Origin: Gammaproteobacteria bacterium | GTDB taxonomy: Bacteria > Pseudomonadota > Gammaproteobacteria > Legionellales > Legionellaceae | Assembly: GCA_030147635.1 (NCBI GenBank) | Contig: JASBUZ010000029.1 | Coordinates: 37,985-101,984, forward strand | DNA length: 64,000 nucleotides | Direction of reading: 5' to 3' | Part shown: in pieces, positions 53,424 through 62,622 of the stretch | How the letters are laid out: every line of letters starts with the position of its first letter | Numbering within the stretch: the stretch's first letter is position 1 | The notes under the pieces: generated by a model | What the model saw: only the letters and a program-made list of their open reading frames with translations | Databases searched by the model: none | Told to the model about the DNA's origin: nothing | Program-made: the position numbers and the translations under genes

Positions 53424-54367
53424 TTTAAAACAAGACCTGGTTTGAGCGTGTCCTTTTTAGCATTTAGCCAGTCTGCAACTTTAAGCACTTTGCCGCCGGC
53501 AAATTGAATAGACTCAATTTGCAGTATACCATCGCCTGTGGCAACAAAGATGCCCTCAGGGCTTATGTTAAGAATAGTACCAGGTGCTTTATCGGTTGCA
53601 GTATCTTGAGCTTTGGCCTGGTGGACTCTGAGTGTGTGCTCACCCGCTTCAGTTCGGGCAATTGGCCACGGATTGAATGCATAGATTTGGTGCTCGATAG
53701 CTTTAGCAGGCTTTTCCCAGTGGATAATGGCATCTGTTTTGGTAATTTTGGAAGCGTACGTTGCTTTTGCATGCTGTTGCGGGGTTGCTGTGAGCGTTTG
53801 GGTGCGTGCGAGCGTATTCAAAACTTCTATAAGCGGTTTTGTAGCAAGTTTAGCGAGCGTGTTGTGCAATTCACCCGCCGTTGTTTGTGGTGGAATTGGG
53901 CAGCGTGCTGTTTTTAGGACGGGGCCTGTATCCATGCCTTCATCCATTTGCATGATACTGACGCCTGTCTCGGTGTCGCCATTTAAAATGCTGTATTGGA
54001 TGGGGGCCGCACCTCGCCAATCAGGGAGCAGTGAGGCATGCACATTAATACAACCAAAGCGAGGAATGCTCAGTACTTCTATCGGTAAAATTAAGCCATA
54101 AGCAATGACCACTAGCACATCTGGGTTGAGTGCGCGTAAGGTGTCTCGGTCTGCTTGATGTTTGAAGTTCTGGGGCTGATACACGGGGACTTGATGTGCT
54201 TCAGCCCAAAGCTTCGCTTCGGAGGCTTGAACCGCACGTCCGCGTCCTTTGGGTCTGTCTGGTTGGGTGTATAAGGCTACTAGGTCGTGATTGGATTCGG
54301 CAATTGCATCCAGGGATGGACAAACAAACGCAGGCGTTCCCGCAAAAACAAGTTTCAACGCTGACAT
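53420..54367 (-). CDS. fmt: Methionyl-tRNA formyltransferase
   Basis: 315 residues. The N-terminal formyltransferase domain shows FAGTPAFVCPSL, PDRPKGRGR, GCINVHASLLPDWRGAAPI and the catalytic region ETGVSIMQMDEGMDTGPVL; a C-terminal tRNA-binding domain follows. It formylates initiator Met-tRNA. It starts nine bases after def and overlaps rsmB. Confidence 0.98.
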   Translation of the reverse strand: MSALKLVFAGTPAFVCPSLDAIAESNHDLVALYTQPDRPKGRGRAVQASEAKLWAEAHQVPVYQPQNFKHQADRDTLRALNPDVLVVIAYGLILPIEVLSIPRFGCINVHASLLPDWRGAAPIQYSILNGDTETGVSIMQMDEGMDTGPVLKTARCPIPPQTTAGELHNTLAKLATKPLIEVLNTLARTQTLTATPQQHAKATYASKITKTDAIIHWEKPAKAIEHQIYAFNPWPIARTEAGEHTLRVHQAKAQDTATDKAPGTILNISPEGIFVATGDGILQIESIQFAGGKVLKVADWLNAKKDTLKPGLVLK

Positions 54368-54375
54368 AAGATGAC

Positions 54376-54882
54376 TTAACCTGCTTGCTGACGCTTAAAC
54401 TTATTAAGCTTTTTTTGCGCCATGGAGCGCTTGATAGGCGAGAGATAATCTACAAATAGCTTACCGTTGAGATGATCGATTTCATGTTGAAAACAGTGGC
54501 CAAGTAAGCCGTCAGCTGTCATTTCAAAGGGCTTGCCGGTTTGGTCTTGCGCTTGTATGGTAACGGTTTCTGCACGCATGACACTATCGTATGCACCAGG
54601 TACAGATAGGCAGCCTTCCTGGCGCAGAATTTCACCTTCGCTTTTGATGATCTTCGGGTTGGCTAAGACGTACTGGTTTTTTTTATCGCCCTCGACATCA
54701 ATCACGGAGAGTTGAAGGTTAACTCCAATTTGGGGGGCTGCAAGTCCAATGCCTTTGGTGTGATACATGGTTTCAAACATGTCACTAATCAGCTCATCCA
54801 GCTCACCATCGAAGGTTTCAATCGGCGCATTTTTGTTTCTGAGCCGCGCGTCGGGAAGATAAATAACTTTACGTAATGCCAT
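54376..54882 (-). CDS. def: Peptide deformylase
   Basis: 168 residues. The three metal-site motifs are present: GIGLAAPQIG, EGCLSVPG (Cys ligand) and HEIDHLNG (two His ligands and Glu). It removes formyl groups from nascent N-termini, complementing Fmt next to it. The ATG at 54882 gives MALRKVIYLPDARLR as in other Def proteins; an upstream start at 54936 would add 18 residues. Confidence 0.98.
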   Translation of the reverse strand: MALRKVIYLPDARLRNKNAPIETFDGELDELISDMFETMYHTKGIGLAAPQIGVNLQLSVIDVEGDKKNQYVLANPKIIKSEGEILRQEGCLSVPGAYDSVMRAETVTIQAQDQTGKPFEMTADGLLGHCFQHEIDHLNGKLFVDYLSPIKRSMAQKKLNKFKRQQAG

Positions 54883-54981
54883 AGAATTAAGGTAGTCAAT
54901 TACAAAGGTTTGATTATATAATGACGCCGTCTTCATAGCAATGAAGACAGGCTTTAACCTACCACGGATGGAACCAAGCTC

Positions 54982-56055
54982 ATGAATGACAAGGAAGCTT
55001 TATTGTTACTCAACCGGCTGCCCTATATTGGGCCGCGCACTATCAAAAGTTTATTTCAACATTGGCCCTCAGGTGAAGAGCTGTTTCGCCAAACCAAAGA
55101 GCATATCATTCAAGCAGGCTTTTCGGATCGTGTGGCTAAAAGCCTAACTTCAGCAAATCTTGAGCAAATTACCCCTGACTTACGCTGGCAAGAGGTGCCG
55201 CATCATGTTTTACTGACCCTTATCGACCCCAATTATCCGAGTGCATTGAAAGAATTACCTGATGCGCCACCTGTTTTATATTTGCGTGGTTCGCTCGATG
55301 CACTTCAGGGGGTAAAACTCTCAATTATTGGTACGCGCCGGCCATCAAATATCGGCCGGGAAGCTGCTTTCAATTTTGCTTATGAGCTGGGTGCTCATGC
55401 GATTACAATTGTCAGTGGATTGGCACTAGGGGTTGATAAACAAGCACATTTGGGTTGTCTTGCCGCTAAGGGAAAAACAATTGCAATTTTAGGTGCAGGA
55501 ATGCATTGCATTTATCCTCGACAACATGCAAGATTAGCAGATGAGATTGAAAAGGAAGGATTGCTTGTAAGTGAGTTTCCCCTGGAAGCTGCACCGTTAG
55601 CTGGACATTTTCCACGCAGAAATCGTATAATAAGTGGCCTATCTTTGGCAACACTGGTTATAGAGGCGTCTCTGAAGAGCGGCTCATTGATTACTGCACA
55701 CTTGGCTTTGGAACAAAATAGGGGTGTGATGGCTTTGCCGGGGGCGATTAATAACCCAGAGGCAAAAGGATGTCACGCATTGTTGCAACAAGGTGCGGCA
55801 CTGGTTACATCGCCGCGGGAGGTGTTAGAAGAACTGTGTGTTGAGCGAAGATTTAGAGGTTCTGGTAAAGAACTTGATTCTTCCATGGGTGGAACAGGTT
55901 CCTTGACGGCGTATATCAGTTTTGAAGTAACCACGGTCGATGATATCGTGGCTCGAAGCAGTTTACCGGTTGAGGATGTAATTACTGATCTAGCAGAATT
56001 AGAACTCCAAGGACACATTAGAGCTGTGCCTGGAGGTTACATAAGGTGTATATAA
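54982..56055 (+). CDS. dprA: DNA processing protein DprA
   Basis: 357 residues. A helix-hairpin-helix-like N-terminus (LNRLPYIGPRTIKSL), the Rossmann core with IIGTRRPSNIGR, IVSGLALGVDKQAH, ILGAGMHCIYPRQH, FPRRNRII and SGSLITA, and a C-terminal winged helix (VDDIVARSSLPVEDVITDL). DprA loads RecA on incoming single strands in natural transformation. It is divergent from def and runs straight into smg. Confidence 0.97.
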   Translation: MNDKEALLLLNRLPYIGPRTIKSLFQHWPSGEELFRQTKEHIIQAGFSDRVAKSLTSANLEQITPDLRWQEVPHHVLLTLIDPNYPSALKELPDAPPVLYLRGSLDALQGVKLSIIGTRRPSNIGREAAFNFAYELGAHAITIVSGLALGVDKQAHLGCLAAKGKTIAILGAGMHCIYPRQHARLADEIEKEGLLVSEFPLEAAPLAGHFPRRNRIISGLSLATLVIEASLKSGSLITAHLALEQNRGVMALPGAINNPEAKGCHALLQQGAALVTSPREVLEELCVERRFRGSGKELDSSMGGTGSLTAYISFEVTTVDDIVARSSLPVEDVITDLAELELQGHIRAVPGGYIRCI

Positions 56056-56517
56056 ATGAAAGAAAATAATTTGCTCGAGATGTTACTTACTTTGTTTAAA
56101 AAAACACTGACGCAACTTGAAGAAGCTTCTGTGCTTGAAACACCTGAAGAGCCTACGGCAGGTCAATCAACCAATCTTCAAGTGACGTCAACTGAAGGTC
56201 AGAAGAAAAACCTCGAAATGATGTGGTTTCGCACGGCTGATGATGAGAGTATGCGTGTATTTACACCCGATGAGCAGCTGAAGCTAACCAAAGCGAGTTA
56301 TCAATTTTTAAAGCGTTTGGAGCGTCTGGGGGTATTATCTTCAGACATTATGGAGTTAATCATTAATCGTCTTTTGTTTTCCGAGTCTAGGTTTGTCAAC
56401 TTACAGGAAACCAAGTGGACCATCCGAAATACCTTGGCTGATAGCTTAGATCCGAGCCAGCTTGCCTTTTTGGATTTGGTGCTATACCAAAAAGAAGACG
56501 AGTTACCACTGCATTGA
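56056..56517 (+). CDS. smg: Smg protein (DUF494)
   Basis: 153 residues beginning MKENNLLEMLLTLFKKTL, with FTPDEQLKLTKASYQFLKRLE and the Trp segment WTIRNTLADSL near the end. It is conserved between dprA and topA in Gammaproteobacteria; molecular role unknown. The ATG directly follows the dprA stop. Confidence 0.93.
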   Translation: MKENNLLEMLLTLFKKTLTQLEEASVLETPEEPTAGQSTNLQVTSTEGQKKNLEMMWFRTADDESMRVFTPDEQLKLTKASYQFLKRLERLGVLSSDIMELIINRLLFSESRFVNLQETKWTIRNTLADSLDPSQLAFLDLVLYQKEDELPLH

Positions 56518-56558
56518 TCTATTTTTACTGAAAGCTATTGACAGAAGGTTAAACCTGC

Positions 56559-58838
56559 ATGAGTAAGAATTTGGTGATTGTTGAGTCACCTGCGAAAGCT
56601 AAGACCATCCAGAAGTATCTTGGGCCTGGTTATGAAGTATTGGCGTCCTATGGGCATGTGCGTGATTTACCGGCTAAAAAAGGCTCTGTTGACCCAGAGC
56701 ATGCGTTTGCCATGACGTATACGCCCATTGAGCGCAATGAACGCTATGTTGATAAAATTGCAAAAGCGCTGAAAAAGGCAGATGCGTTGTTGTTAGCAAC
56801 TGACCCCGATCGCGAAGGTGAGGCCATTTCGTGGCATGTCCAAGAGCTCATGCAGGACTTAGGATTGCTTAAAGAAAAAGCTGTAAGCCGCATTGTTTTC
56901 AACGAAATTACCAAAGCAGCTGTCAAAAAATCTCTTGATAATCCGCGTGATGTTTCGATGGATTTGGTGAATGCACAGCAAGCAAGACGTGCGCTCGATT
57001 ATTTGGTGGGCTTCAATTTATCCCCATTGCTTTGGAAGAAGGTTCGTCCTGGTTTATCTGCAGGGCGAGTACAAAGTCCGGCGCTACGATTGATTGTTGA
57101 GCGTGAAGAAGAAATTGAGCGTTTTGAAAAGCAAGAATATTGGCGCTTGCAAGCGTTGTCAGAAAGCAAAGGCATTGATTTTGAAGCACGTCTTACGCAT
57201 TACGAGTCAGAGAAATTAGAGCAATTCACGGTGACTGATGCCGACAAAGCAAACGAGATACGTGATGCTTTATTGAAAGTTGCGTCAGGTAGCTTAACCG
57301 TTGAAAAGGTTGACAAAAAGCAGAGGAAAAGAAGACCAGCTCCGCCATTTATTACTTCGACTTTGCAACAGGAAGCCGCCAGAAAGCTTGGCTTTACAGC
57401 ACGAAAAACTATGACAGTGGCACAGCAGTTGTATGAAGGGATTGATATTGGTTCAGGTACAGTCGGTTTGATTACCTATATGCGAACTGACTCGGTTCAT
57501 CTTTCTGCGGAAGCACTGAGTGATATCCGCTCTTATATTCAAGTGCGCTATGGTAATGAAAATTGTCCTAAAGACCCTCGTGCTTACAAAACGAAATCTA
57601 AAAATGCACAAGAGGCGCATGAAGCAATTCGACCAACCGATATTAAAAATATTCCAGAAGAAATCCAAGCGGCTCTAACCCCCGACCAACAAAAGTTATA
57701 CGGACTCATTTGGAAGCGCACACTCGCGTCACAAATGGTCGATGCGATTTTAGATACGGTAGCTGTAGACTTTACATGTGGTGAAGGTAATCGCTTCCGT
57801 GCGAATGGTTCGGTTGTGATTTTCCCTGGTTTTTTATCCGTGTATGAAGAAGGTTTGGATGACGCCAAAAAAGACGAACAGAAAGAAGCTAAACTCCCTG
57901 CCTTTGAAGTAGGGGAGTCTATTAAGTTAATCGATATTCGAGCAGACCAACACTTTACTGAGCCACCGCCGCGTTATTCTGAGGCGAGTTTGGTTAAAGC
58001 ACTCGAAGAGTTTGATATTGGTCGTCCATCGACCTACGCCTCGATTATTCACACATTGCAGCAACGCGAATATGTAACCGTTGAGAAAAAGCGTTTTGCA
58101 CCGACTGATGTTGGGCGTATTGTGGGGCACTTCTTGACTAAATACTTTACACGTTATGTAGACTATCAATTTACCGCACATCTTGAAGATACCTTAGATG
58201 CGATTGCTCGAGGTGAGAAAGAGTGGATTCCAGTACTTGAGACGTTCTGGAAGCCATTTATCGACGAAGTGCATCAAATTGATGAGCAAGTGCAGCGTAA
58301 AGACGTGACTACTGAAGAGATTGATGAGAAATGTCCAAAGTGTAACAAAGCGCTTACCATTCGACTGGGTAAACGAGGACGCTTTATTGGCTGTAGTGGT
58401 TTCCCTGATTGTGACTTTACCAAAGATGTAGAAGGTGGTTCTGATAAGCCGGCTGAGCCTGAAATTATTGAAGGGCGTAAGTGTCCACAGTGTGAGAGTG
58501 CACTGCAAATCAAAACCAGTCGATATGGTCGTTTTATTGGGTGCACTGGCTACCCAAGCTGTAAATTTATCGAACCACTTGAAAAACCTGCCGATACTGG
58601 TGTTTCTTGTGCGAAGTGTATGACTGGTAAAATGCTGAAGCGTAAATCACGTCGTGGTAAAATCTTTTACTCGTGCTCAGAGTATCCTAAATGTGATTAT
58701 GCACTTTGGAATGAGCCGGTCGATAAACCCTGTCCAAAGTGTGCTTGGCCTTTACTGACCTTTAAAGAAACCAAGCGTTCAGGTCGCCAATTGCTTTGTC
58801 CAAAAGAAGGGTGTGATTATTCTGAAAGTGTGGAATAA
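56559..58838 (+). CDS. topA: DNA topoisomerase I
   Basis: 759 residues. The TOPRIM domain has NLVIVESPAKAKTIQKYLG and ATDPDREGEAISWH; the active-site Tyr lies near 306 in GLITYMRTDSVH. The C-terminus has four zinc-ribbon units (CPKC..CSGFPDC, CPQC..CTGYPSC, CAKC..CSEYPKC, CPKC..CPKEGC). It relaxes negative supercoils. It is 41 bases after smg in the dprA-smg-topA order. Confidence 0.98.
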   Translation: MSKNLVIVESPAKAKTIQKYLGPGYEVLASYGHVRDLPAKKGSVDPEHAFAMTYTPIERNERYVDKIAKALKKADALLLATDPDREGEAISWHVQELMQDLGLLKEKAVSRIVFNEITKAAVKKSLDNPRDVSMDLVNAQQARRALDYLVGFNLSPLLWKKVRPGLSAGRVQSPALRLIVEREEEIERFEKQEYWRLQALSESKGIDFEARLTHYESEKLEQFTVTDADKANEIRDALLKVASGSLTVEKVDKKQRKRRPAPPFITSTLQQEAARKLGFTARKTMTVAQQLYEGIDIGSGTVGLITYMRTDSVHLSAEALSDIRSYIQVRYGNENCPKDPRAYKTKSKNAQEAHEAIRPTDIKNIPEEIQAALTPDQQKLYGLIWKRTLASQMVDAILDTVAVDFTCGEGNRFRANGSVVIFPGFLSVYEEGLDDAKKDEQKEAKLPAFEVGESIKLIDIRADQHFTEPPPRYSEASLVKALEEFDIGRPSTYASIIHTLQQREYVTVEKKRFAPTDVGRIVGHFLTKYFTRYVDYQFTAHLEDTLDAIARGEKEWIPVLETFWKPFIDEVHQIDEQVQRKDVTTEEIDEKCPKCNKALTIRLGKRGRFIGCSGFPDCDFTKDVEGGSDKPAEPEIIEGRKCPQCESALQIKTSRYGRFIGCTGYPSCKFIEPLEKPADTGVSCAKCMTGKMLKRKSRRGKIFYSCSEYPKCDYALWNEPVDKPCPKCAWPLLTFKETKRSGRQLLCPKEGCDYSESVE

Positions 58839-58874
58839 TGCGCACTCTTTAGAGTGATTGTGAGAGATGTTATT

Positions 58875-59261
58875 ATGCCTTACCGTCGTATGTTGAAGTC
58901 AAAAATTCATCGAGCGCGTGTGACCCATGCTGATTTAAACTATGAAGGTAGTATTACCTTATCACCAGAACTTCTAAAAGCTGCTGATATTTTGCCGCAT
59001 GAAGCAGTACATGTTTGGAATATTACAGCAGGTACCCGTTTTGAGACTTATACAATTGAAGGACAATCTCAGTCGAATGCCGTCTGTGTGAATGGTGCGG
59101 CAGCGCGTCTGGTTTCTCCAGGGGACTTAATTATTATTGCCTCATTTGTCCAATTGGAAGAAGAAGTATGTCGCGCATTCGAGCCAACAGTTGTTTTTGT
59201 TGACGAGCAAAACCAAATGCGAGAAATGCGCGCCGAAGTGGCAGCAGTGCTCGACTTTTAA
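58875..59261 (+). CDS. panD: Aspartate 1-decarboxylase (pyruvoyl enzyme)
   Basis: About 128 residues. The self-cleavage site Gly-Ser in NYEGSITLS creates the pyruvoyl group; KSKIHRARVTHADLNY, WNITAGTRFETY and VNGAAARLVSPGDLIIIASF are PanD motifs. It makes beta-alanine for pantothenate and coenzyme A. The ATG at 58875 after GAGAG is chosen over an upstream start at 58854. It overlaps the opposing lipoprotein gene by four bases. Confidence 0.97.
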   Translation: MPYRRMLKSKIHRARVTHADLNYEGSITLSPELLKAADILPHEAVHVWNITAGTRFETYTIEGQSQSNAVCVNGAAARLVSPGDLIIIASFVQLEEEVCRAFEPTVVFVDEQNQMREMRAEVAAVLDF

Positions 59262-59449
59262 TTCACGAGTCTTTGACAAGGCTTACCGGTGGTGCAGTGC
59301 TCTTCTGTCACATCAATAGGCGCCTCGTGTTCCCAACCCACTTTCATGGTTTTAGGCTCAGCAATAATTTGGTGAGTCTCGAGTGCATCTCGCCCGTTGA
59401 AGCAGCTTGTGAGTGTTAAAAAACTACAGAGCATGACTATCCATTTCAT
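59258..59449 (-). CDS. Small predicted lipoprotein
   Basis: 63 residues with a lipoprotein signal (MKWIVMLCSFLTLTSC, lipobox LTSC with Cys16). The mature peptide is about 48 residues with a Cys pair near the end (EEHCTTGKPC). No family recognised. It converges on panD with overlapping stops. Confidence 0.65.
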   Translation of the reverse strand: MKWIVMLCSFLTLTSCFNGRDALETHQIIAEPKTMKVGWEHEAPIDVTEEHCTTGKPCQRLVN

Positions 59450-59790
59450 GGGTATTCCTTATAAACCTTCATTGTGAGCCAAAGGCGAAGCAATCTATAT
59501 CATTACTTCTAAAAAGTCTAAAAGATTTCACCTCGCTTTACCATTTTTAATGAATGCAATATATTAATTGCTTATCCTCACAAACCGTTGCCATAAACTC
59601 TACACTAAGTTCCATTAACTGTAACTTAGTGTAGAGCTTATGTTTTAAAGTACCTAATTGGGTCTAGTTATGGAGCGAAAAAGAAGCATGATTTCACGAA
59701 TGCATTGCTCATAGATAGGGAGGGCAAAATTTAGTACATTGTGACGTGCAGGGGAATAAAAATAATTTTTTAAAAATAAGGTTAATGTAC
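59450..59790. other. Intergenic region with a 14-bp hairpin
   Basis: About 340 bases without a convincing gene. A 14-bp perfect stem, CTCTACACTAAGTT (59598-59611) and its complement (59623-59636), encloses an 11-base loop; no strong T-run follows. It may end transcription or be a DNA element. I see nothing else reliable here. Confidence 0.6.
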
Positions 59791-60948
59791 ATGGATGACT
59801 TACTCTTTTTAGGTGAAGAGCTGCACGATGATGAGCGTATGATTCAAGATAGTGTGGCTCGTTTTGTTTCTAGCGAGGTAATTCCTCAGTTGCCACAAGC
59901 GTTTGAGACAGCCACTTTCCCAGAAATATTTATCAAAAAGACTGCTGAGCTTGGCTTGCTCGGGCTCACCTTGCCTGCTGAATATGGTGGCGCTGAAGCA
60001 TCTTATGTGGCTTATGGATTAGTTTGCCAAGAGCTTGAGCGGGGCGATAGTGGGCTGCGAAGCTTTGTATCGGTGCAAAGCTCACTGTGTATGCATCCTA
60101 TTTTTCAATATGGCACGGAAGCGCAGAAGAAACGCTTTTTACCAGAGATGGCCAAAGCAAAAATTATTGGTTGTTTTGGGTTAACTGAGCCAAATGCAGG
60201 TTCAGATCCTGCAAGCATGCATACCCATGCTAAAAAAGTGGATGGCGGGTATGTTTTAAATGGCTCCAAAATGTGGATTACCAATGGAAACATTGCAGAC
60301 GTTGCCATTGTTTGGGCAAAAACCGACGAAGGCATTCGTGGTTTTTTGGTTGAGAAGGGCATGAAAGGATTTACTCAAAAAGAAATGACTTTGAAAATGT
60401 CGCTTCGGGCGTCACTCACAGGTGAGTTATTTTTTGAAGATGTCTTTGTTCCGGAAGAAAATCTTTTGCCTGGAACTGAGCGTGGGTTGGGAGCGGCTTT
60501 AAGCTGCTTGAGTCAGGCACGTTATGGCATTGCCTGGGGAGCAATGGGAGCGGCCCAAGCATGTTTTGATTTAACGCGTGATTATTTAATGGAGCGTAAG
60601 CAATTCAACCACGCCTTAGCTGGCTTTCAGTTGATTCAAAAAGAGCTGGCAATGATGTATACCGAAATTATCAAAGCGCAATGCATGAATTTACGTGTAG
60701 GTAGACTTAAAGAAGCAAAGCGTGAAAACCCGGCCATGATTTCACTCATTAAAGGCAATGCCTGCCGTGAAGCTTTAAAAATTGCTCGAACTTGCCGTAA
60801 TTTATTGGGCGCCAATGGCATTAGTCTTGAGTATCATGTGATTCGGCATATGCTAAACCTTGAGTCGGTGTTTACCTATGAAGGTACCGATAATGTACAT
60901 ATTTTAACGCTTGGGCGACATATTACTGGATTGAATGCGTTTGCTTAA
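59791..60948 (+). CDS. gcdH: Glutaryl-CoA dehydrogenase-like acyl-CoA dehydrogenase
   Basis: About 385 residues. It follows human/bacterial GCDH closely: RGDSGLRSFVSVQSSLCMHP (substrate Arg), GCFGLTEPNAGSDPASM, WITNGNIAD, LRASLTGELFFEDV, ARYGIAWGAMGAA and the catalytic Glu in VFTYEGTDNVH. It oxidises and decarboxylates glutaryl-CoA to crotonyl-CoA in lysine/tryptophan breakdown, passing electrons to ETF. The ATG at 59791 (nine bases after AGG) is chosen over one at 59785. Confidence 0.93.
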   Translation: MDDLLFLGEELHDDERMIQDSVARFVSSEVIPQLPQAFETATFPEIFIKKTAELGLLGLTLPAEYGGAEASYVAYGLVCQELERGDSGLRSFVSVQSSLCMHPIFQYGTEAQKKRFLPEMAKAKIIGCFGLTEPNAGSDPASMHTHAKKVDGGYVLNGSKMWITNGNIADVAIVWAKTDEGIRGFLVEKGMKGFTQKEMTLKMSLRASLTGELFFEDVFVPEENLLPGTERGLGAALSCLSQARYGIAWGAMGAAQACFDLTRDYLMERKQFNHALAGFQLIQKELAMMYTEIIKAQCMNLRVGRLKEAKRENPAMISLIKGNACREALKIARTCRNLLGANGISLEYHVIRHMLNLESVFTYEGTDNVHILTLGRHITGLNAFA

Positions 60949-60970
60949 GCGCTAATGAAAGCGCTGAAGC
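60943..60970. terminator. Hairpin between convergent gcdH and hipA
   Basis: GCTTAAGCGCT (60943-60953) pairs with AGCGCTGAAGC (60960-60970) with one mismatch and a six-base loop, covering both stop codons. Probably a two-way terminator, though the T-run is weak. Confidence 0.55.
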
Positions 60971-62154
60971 AGAGTTTCTGCTCGTTCTAAAATAATGGAT
61001 GTAAAAGGAGTTTCGGTAATATGCTGCTGTATTTTGCTTATTATACCGAGCGTTTCTTTTTGCACGAGTGTTCTAGATAACTGAGCATTTTCAGCCATTT
61101 GTATGATGTGACGCGGGTAAAGTAAATCAAAATTATACTTACTGCCTATTTTCATCGCCATTTTTGTTGTAAGACTTGGATAATAGACTGTTGAAATCAT
61201 ATCGTAAAAAGGGGCAAGACGAGTTTGTTGGTCTGTATATAGCAGGGAGAAGTTTTTGCCATGAGCATCGTTGTTGCCAATAATTAAGTTGAATATTACA
61301 CCTTGTAATAATGCTTTGATATCGACCACAGGAAGGCTTGATACTTGTTTGATGAGCTGAAAGCAGGTTGCAAGACTGGGCCCGCCTTCACGCTGGTACT
61401 TCATTTCTGGTACGATGCCGAGCGCTTGGCAAAAATCTTCTTGATGTAATCGTTGAATGGTATCTCCTGTGTTCATGCGGTCATAACGCTTAATTAATAA
61501 ATAAGGCTTGCCATCTGCTTGGTGTAAGTTTACTTCGGCTGCATTTAATCCAATTTTATGAGCGAGGTTGAGGCAGAAACTTTCATTTTCTATAAGTGAG
61601 GGATATTCTCGATTGATGGGTTTTAAAATGTGGGTACTGGGTGCGCCTCCCATGGGGATGGCAATATGATTATCTATTAGTGCGACAGCCAGTTTATCTT
61701 GTGCACCGGCTAACGATAAACGAATGCCGTCTTCGCCTGCAAGCATTGGCTTTTGAACCATGGTTTCTAAAATGGCAGCGACTGCATTGTCATCAATGAT
61801 TTGATAATGTGGATTTAGCTTATTGGGTGCTAAGTCGGGTGGTAGTAAACTGACAGCACCTGCACACTCTCCGCCAATGGCTGACAGAAGAGCAAAGTCA
61901 TTTTTCTCGCTGATGCCTAATTGCCGTGCGACTGCAGTACGTAAATGTGCTTCTGGTAATATACCACTAAAGAAAGGGCGGCACTGCTTTGCATCATATT
62001 CAGTAATTATTAAAGGTAGTGATTGTGATAACGGCTGGTTTTCTTGGTTTTCAGCATATGTTCTTTCATAAGCAAAGGTCATATCACCTTGTGCGCTTAT
62101 GGATAACTGCCCAATAAAGGTTTGGTTGAGGTAAACATGTAATTTATGTTCCAA
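60952..62154 (-). CDS. hipA: HipA-family serine/threonine kinase toxin
   Basis: About 400 residues. Motifs: RLSLAGAQDKLAVAL (P-loop Ser region), THILKPINREYP (ATP Lys), the catalytic NLIIGNNDAHGKNFSLL and metal Asp in APFYDMIST. HipA toxins phosphorylate tRNA synthetases and slow growth. A TTG at 62154, about nine bases after GGAGGG inside the end of hipB, is the likely start; it lies five bases past the hipB stop. An upstream extension to 62226 would overlap hipB and is unlikely. Confidence 0.92.
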   Translation of the reverse strand: MEHKLHVYLNQTFIGQLSISAQGDMTFAYERTYAENQENQPLSQSLPLIITEYDAKQCRPFFSGILPEAHLRTAVARQLGISEKNDFALLSAIGGECAGAVSLLPPDLAPNKLNPHYQIIDDNAVAAILETMVQKPMLAGEDGIRLSLAGAQDKLAVALIDNHIAIPMGGAPSTHILKPINREYPSLIENESFCLNLAHKIGLNAAEVNLHQADGKPYLLIKRYDRMNTGDTIQRLHQEDFCQALGIVPEMKYQREGGPSLATCFQLIKQVSSLPVVDIKALLQGVIFNLIIGNNDAHGKNFSLLYTDQQTRLAPFYDMISTVYYPSLTTKMAMKIGSKYNFDLLYPRHIIQMAENAQLSRTLVQKETLGIISKIQQHITETPFTSIILERAETLLQRFH

Positions 62155-62158
62155 GGGA

Positions 62159-62371
62159 CTAACCCTCCGTATGGGACAAATTGCACTGAATTCTGAGCAC
62201 TTGTAGCACTTGTAAGATTTTACCAATCTGACAAGTAGGCTTGCCTTTTTCTAAATCAATAATAAAGCGCAGTCCCGTGCCTGCAGCTAATGCTAAATCG
62301 CTTTGCGTGACTCCCTGTTGCTTGCGAACTTGGCGAACCACTTGTCCTATTTCTTCAGTTGATTGGATCAT
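62159..62371 (-). CDS. hipB: HipB-type antitoxin, XRE helix-turn-helix repressor
   Basis: 70 residues, a single XRE domain: IGQVVRQVRKQQGVTQSDLA, the recognition helix around TGLRFIIDLEKGKP. It should bind HipA and repress the operon. Three related palindromes upstream (62386-62499) are the likely operators. It is the first gene of hipB-hipA. Confidence 0.93.
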   Translation of the reverse strand: MIQSTEEIGQVVRQVRKQQGVTQSDLALAAGTGLRFIIDLEKGKPTCQIGKILQVLQVLRIQCNLSHTEG

Positions 62372-62385
62372 GATATTTTCTTTAT

Positions 62386-62499
62386 GTTCCCGTACGGTAA
62401 CTTTAAGTCGTTTTTTTCAATAAAGCAAACCAAAATTCCCGATCGGGAATTATTTTCCAAATAAAGTTTACTTATTTAATTAAATGCCCGATCGGTAAT
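62386..62499. promoter_or_regulatory. Three HipB-type operators at 49-bp spacing with hipB promoter
   Basis: Sites: GTTCCCGTACGGTAAC (62386-62401), ATTCCCGATCGGGAAT (62435-62450, perfect, 18 bp with flanks) and ATGCCCGATCGGTAAT (62484-62499). Centres are exactly 49 bp apart. On the minus strand TTGCTT (62423-62428), 17 bases, TAAAGT (62400-62405) form a promoter whose -10 overlaps the first site, with the second just upstream of the -35. Confidence 0.75.
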
Positions 62500-62505
62500 A
62501 TTTTC

Positions 62506-62534
62506 TTGATTTCTGAAAAAGAGAACGCTATCAT
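62506..62534 (+). promoter_or_regulatory. Promoter of tRNA-Pro
   Basis: TTGATT (62506-62511), a 17-base spacer and TATCAT (62529-62534), 11 bases before the mature 5' end. It lies six bases from the third operator. Confidence 0.65.
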
Positions 62535-62545
62535 GCGCTTTCAGT

Positions 62546-62622
62546 CGGGGCGTAGCGCAGCCTGGTAGCGCACTAGCATGGGGTGCTAGGGGTCGAAGGT
62601 TCAAATCCTTCCGTCCCGACCA
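62546..62622 (+). tRNA. tRNA-Pro (anticodon GGG)
   Basis: A 77-nt cloverleaf with encoded CCA. The acceptor stem CGGGGCG pairs with CGTCCCG, the T-loop is GGTTCAAATCC, and the anticodon loop ATGGGGT reads CCC. Repeats and a transposase fragment follow within 1.3 kb. Confidence 0.96.
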
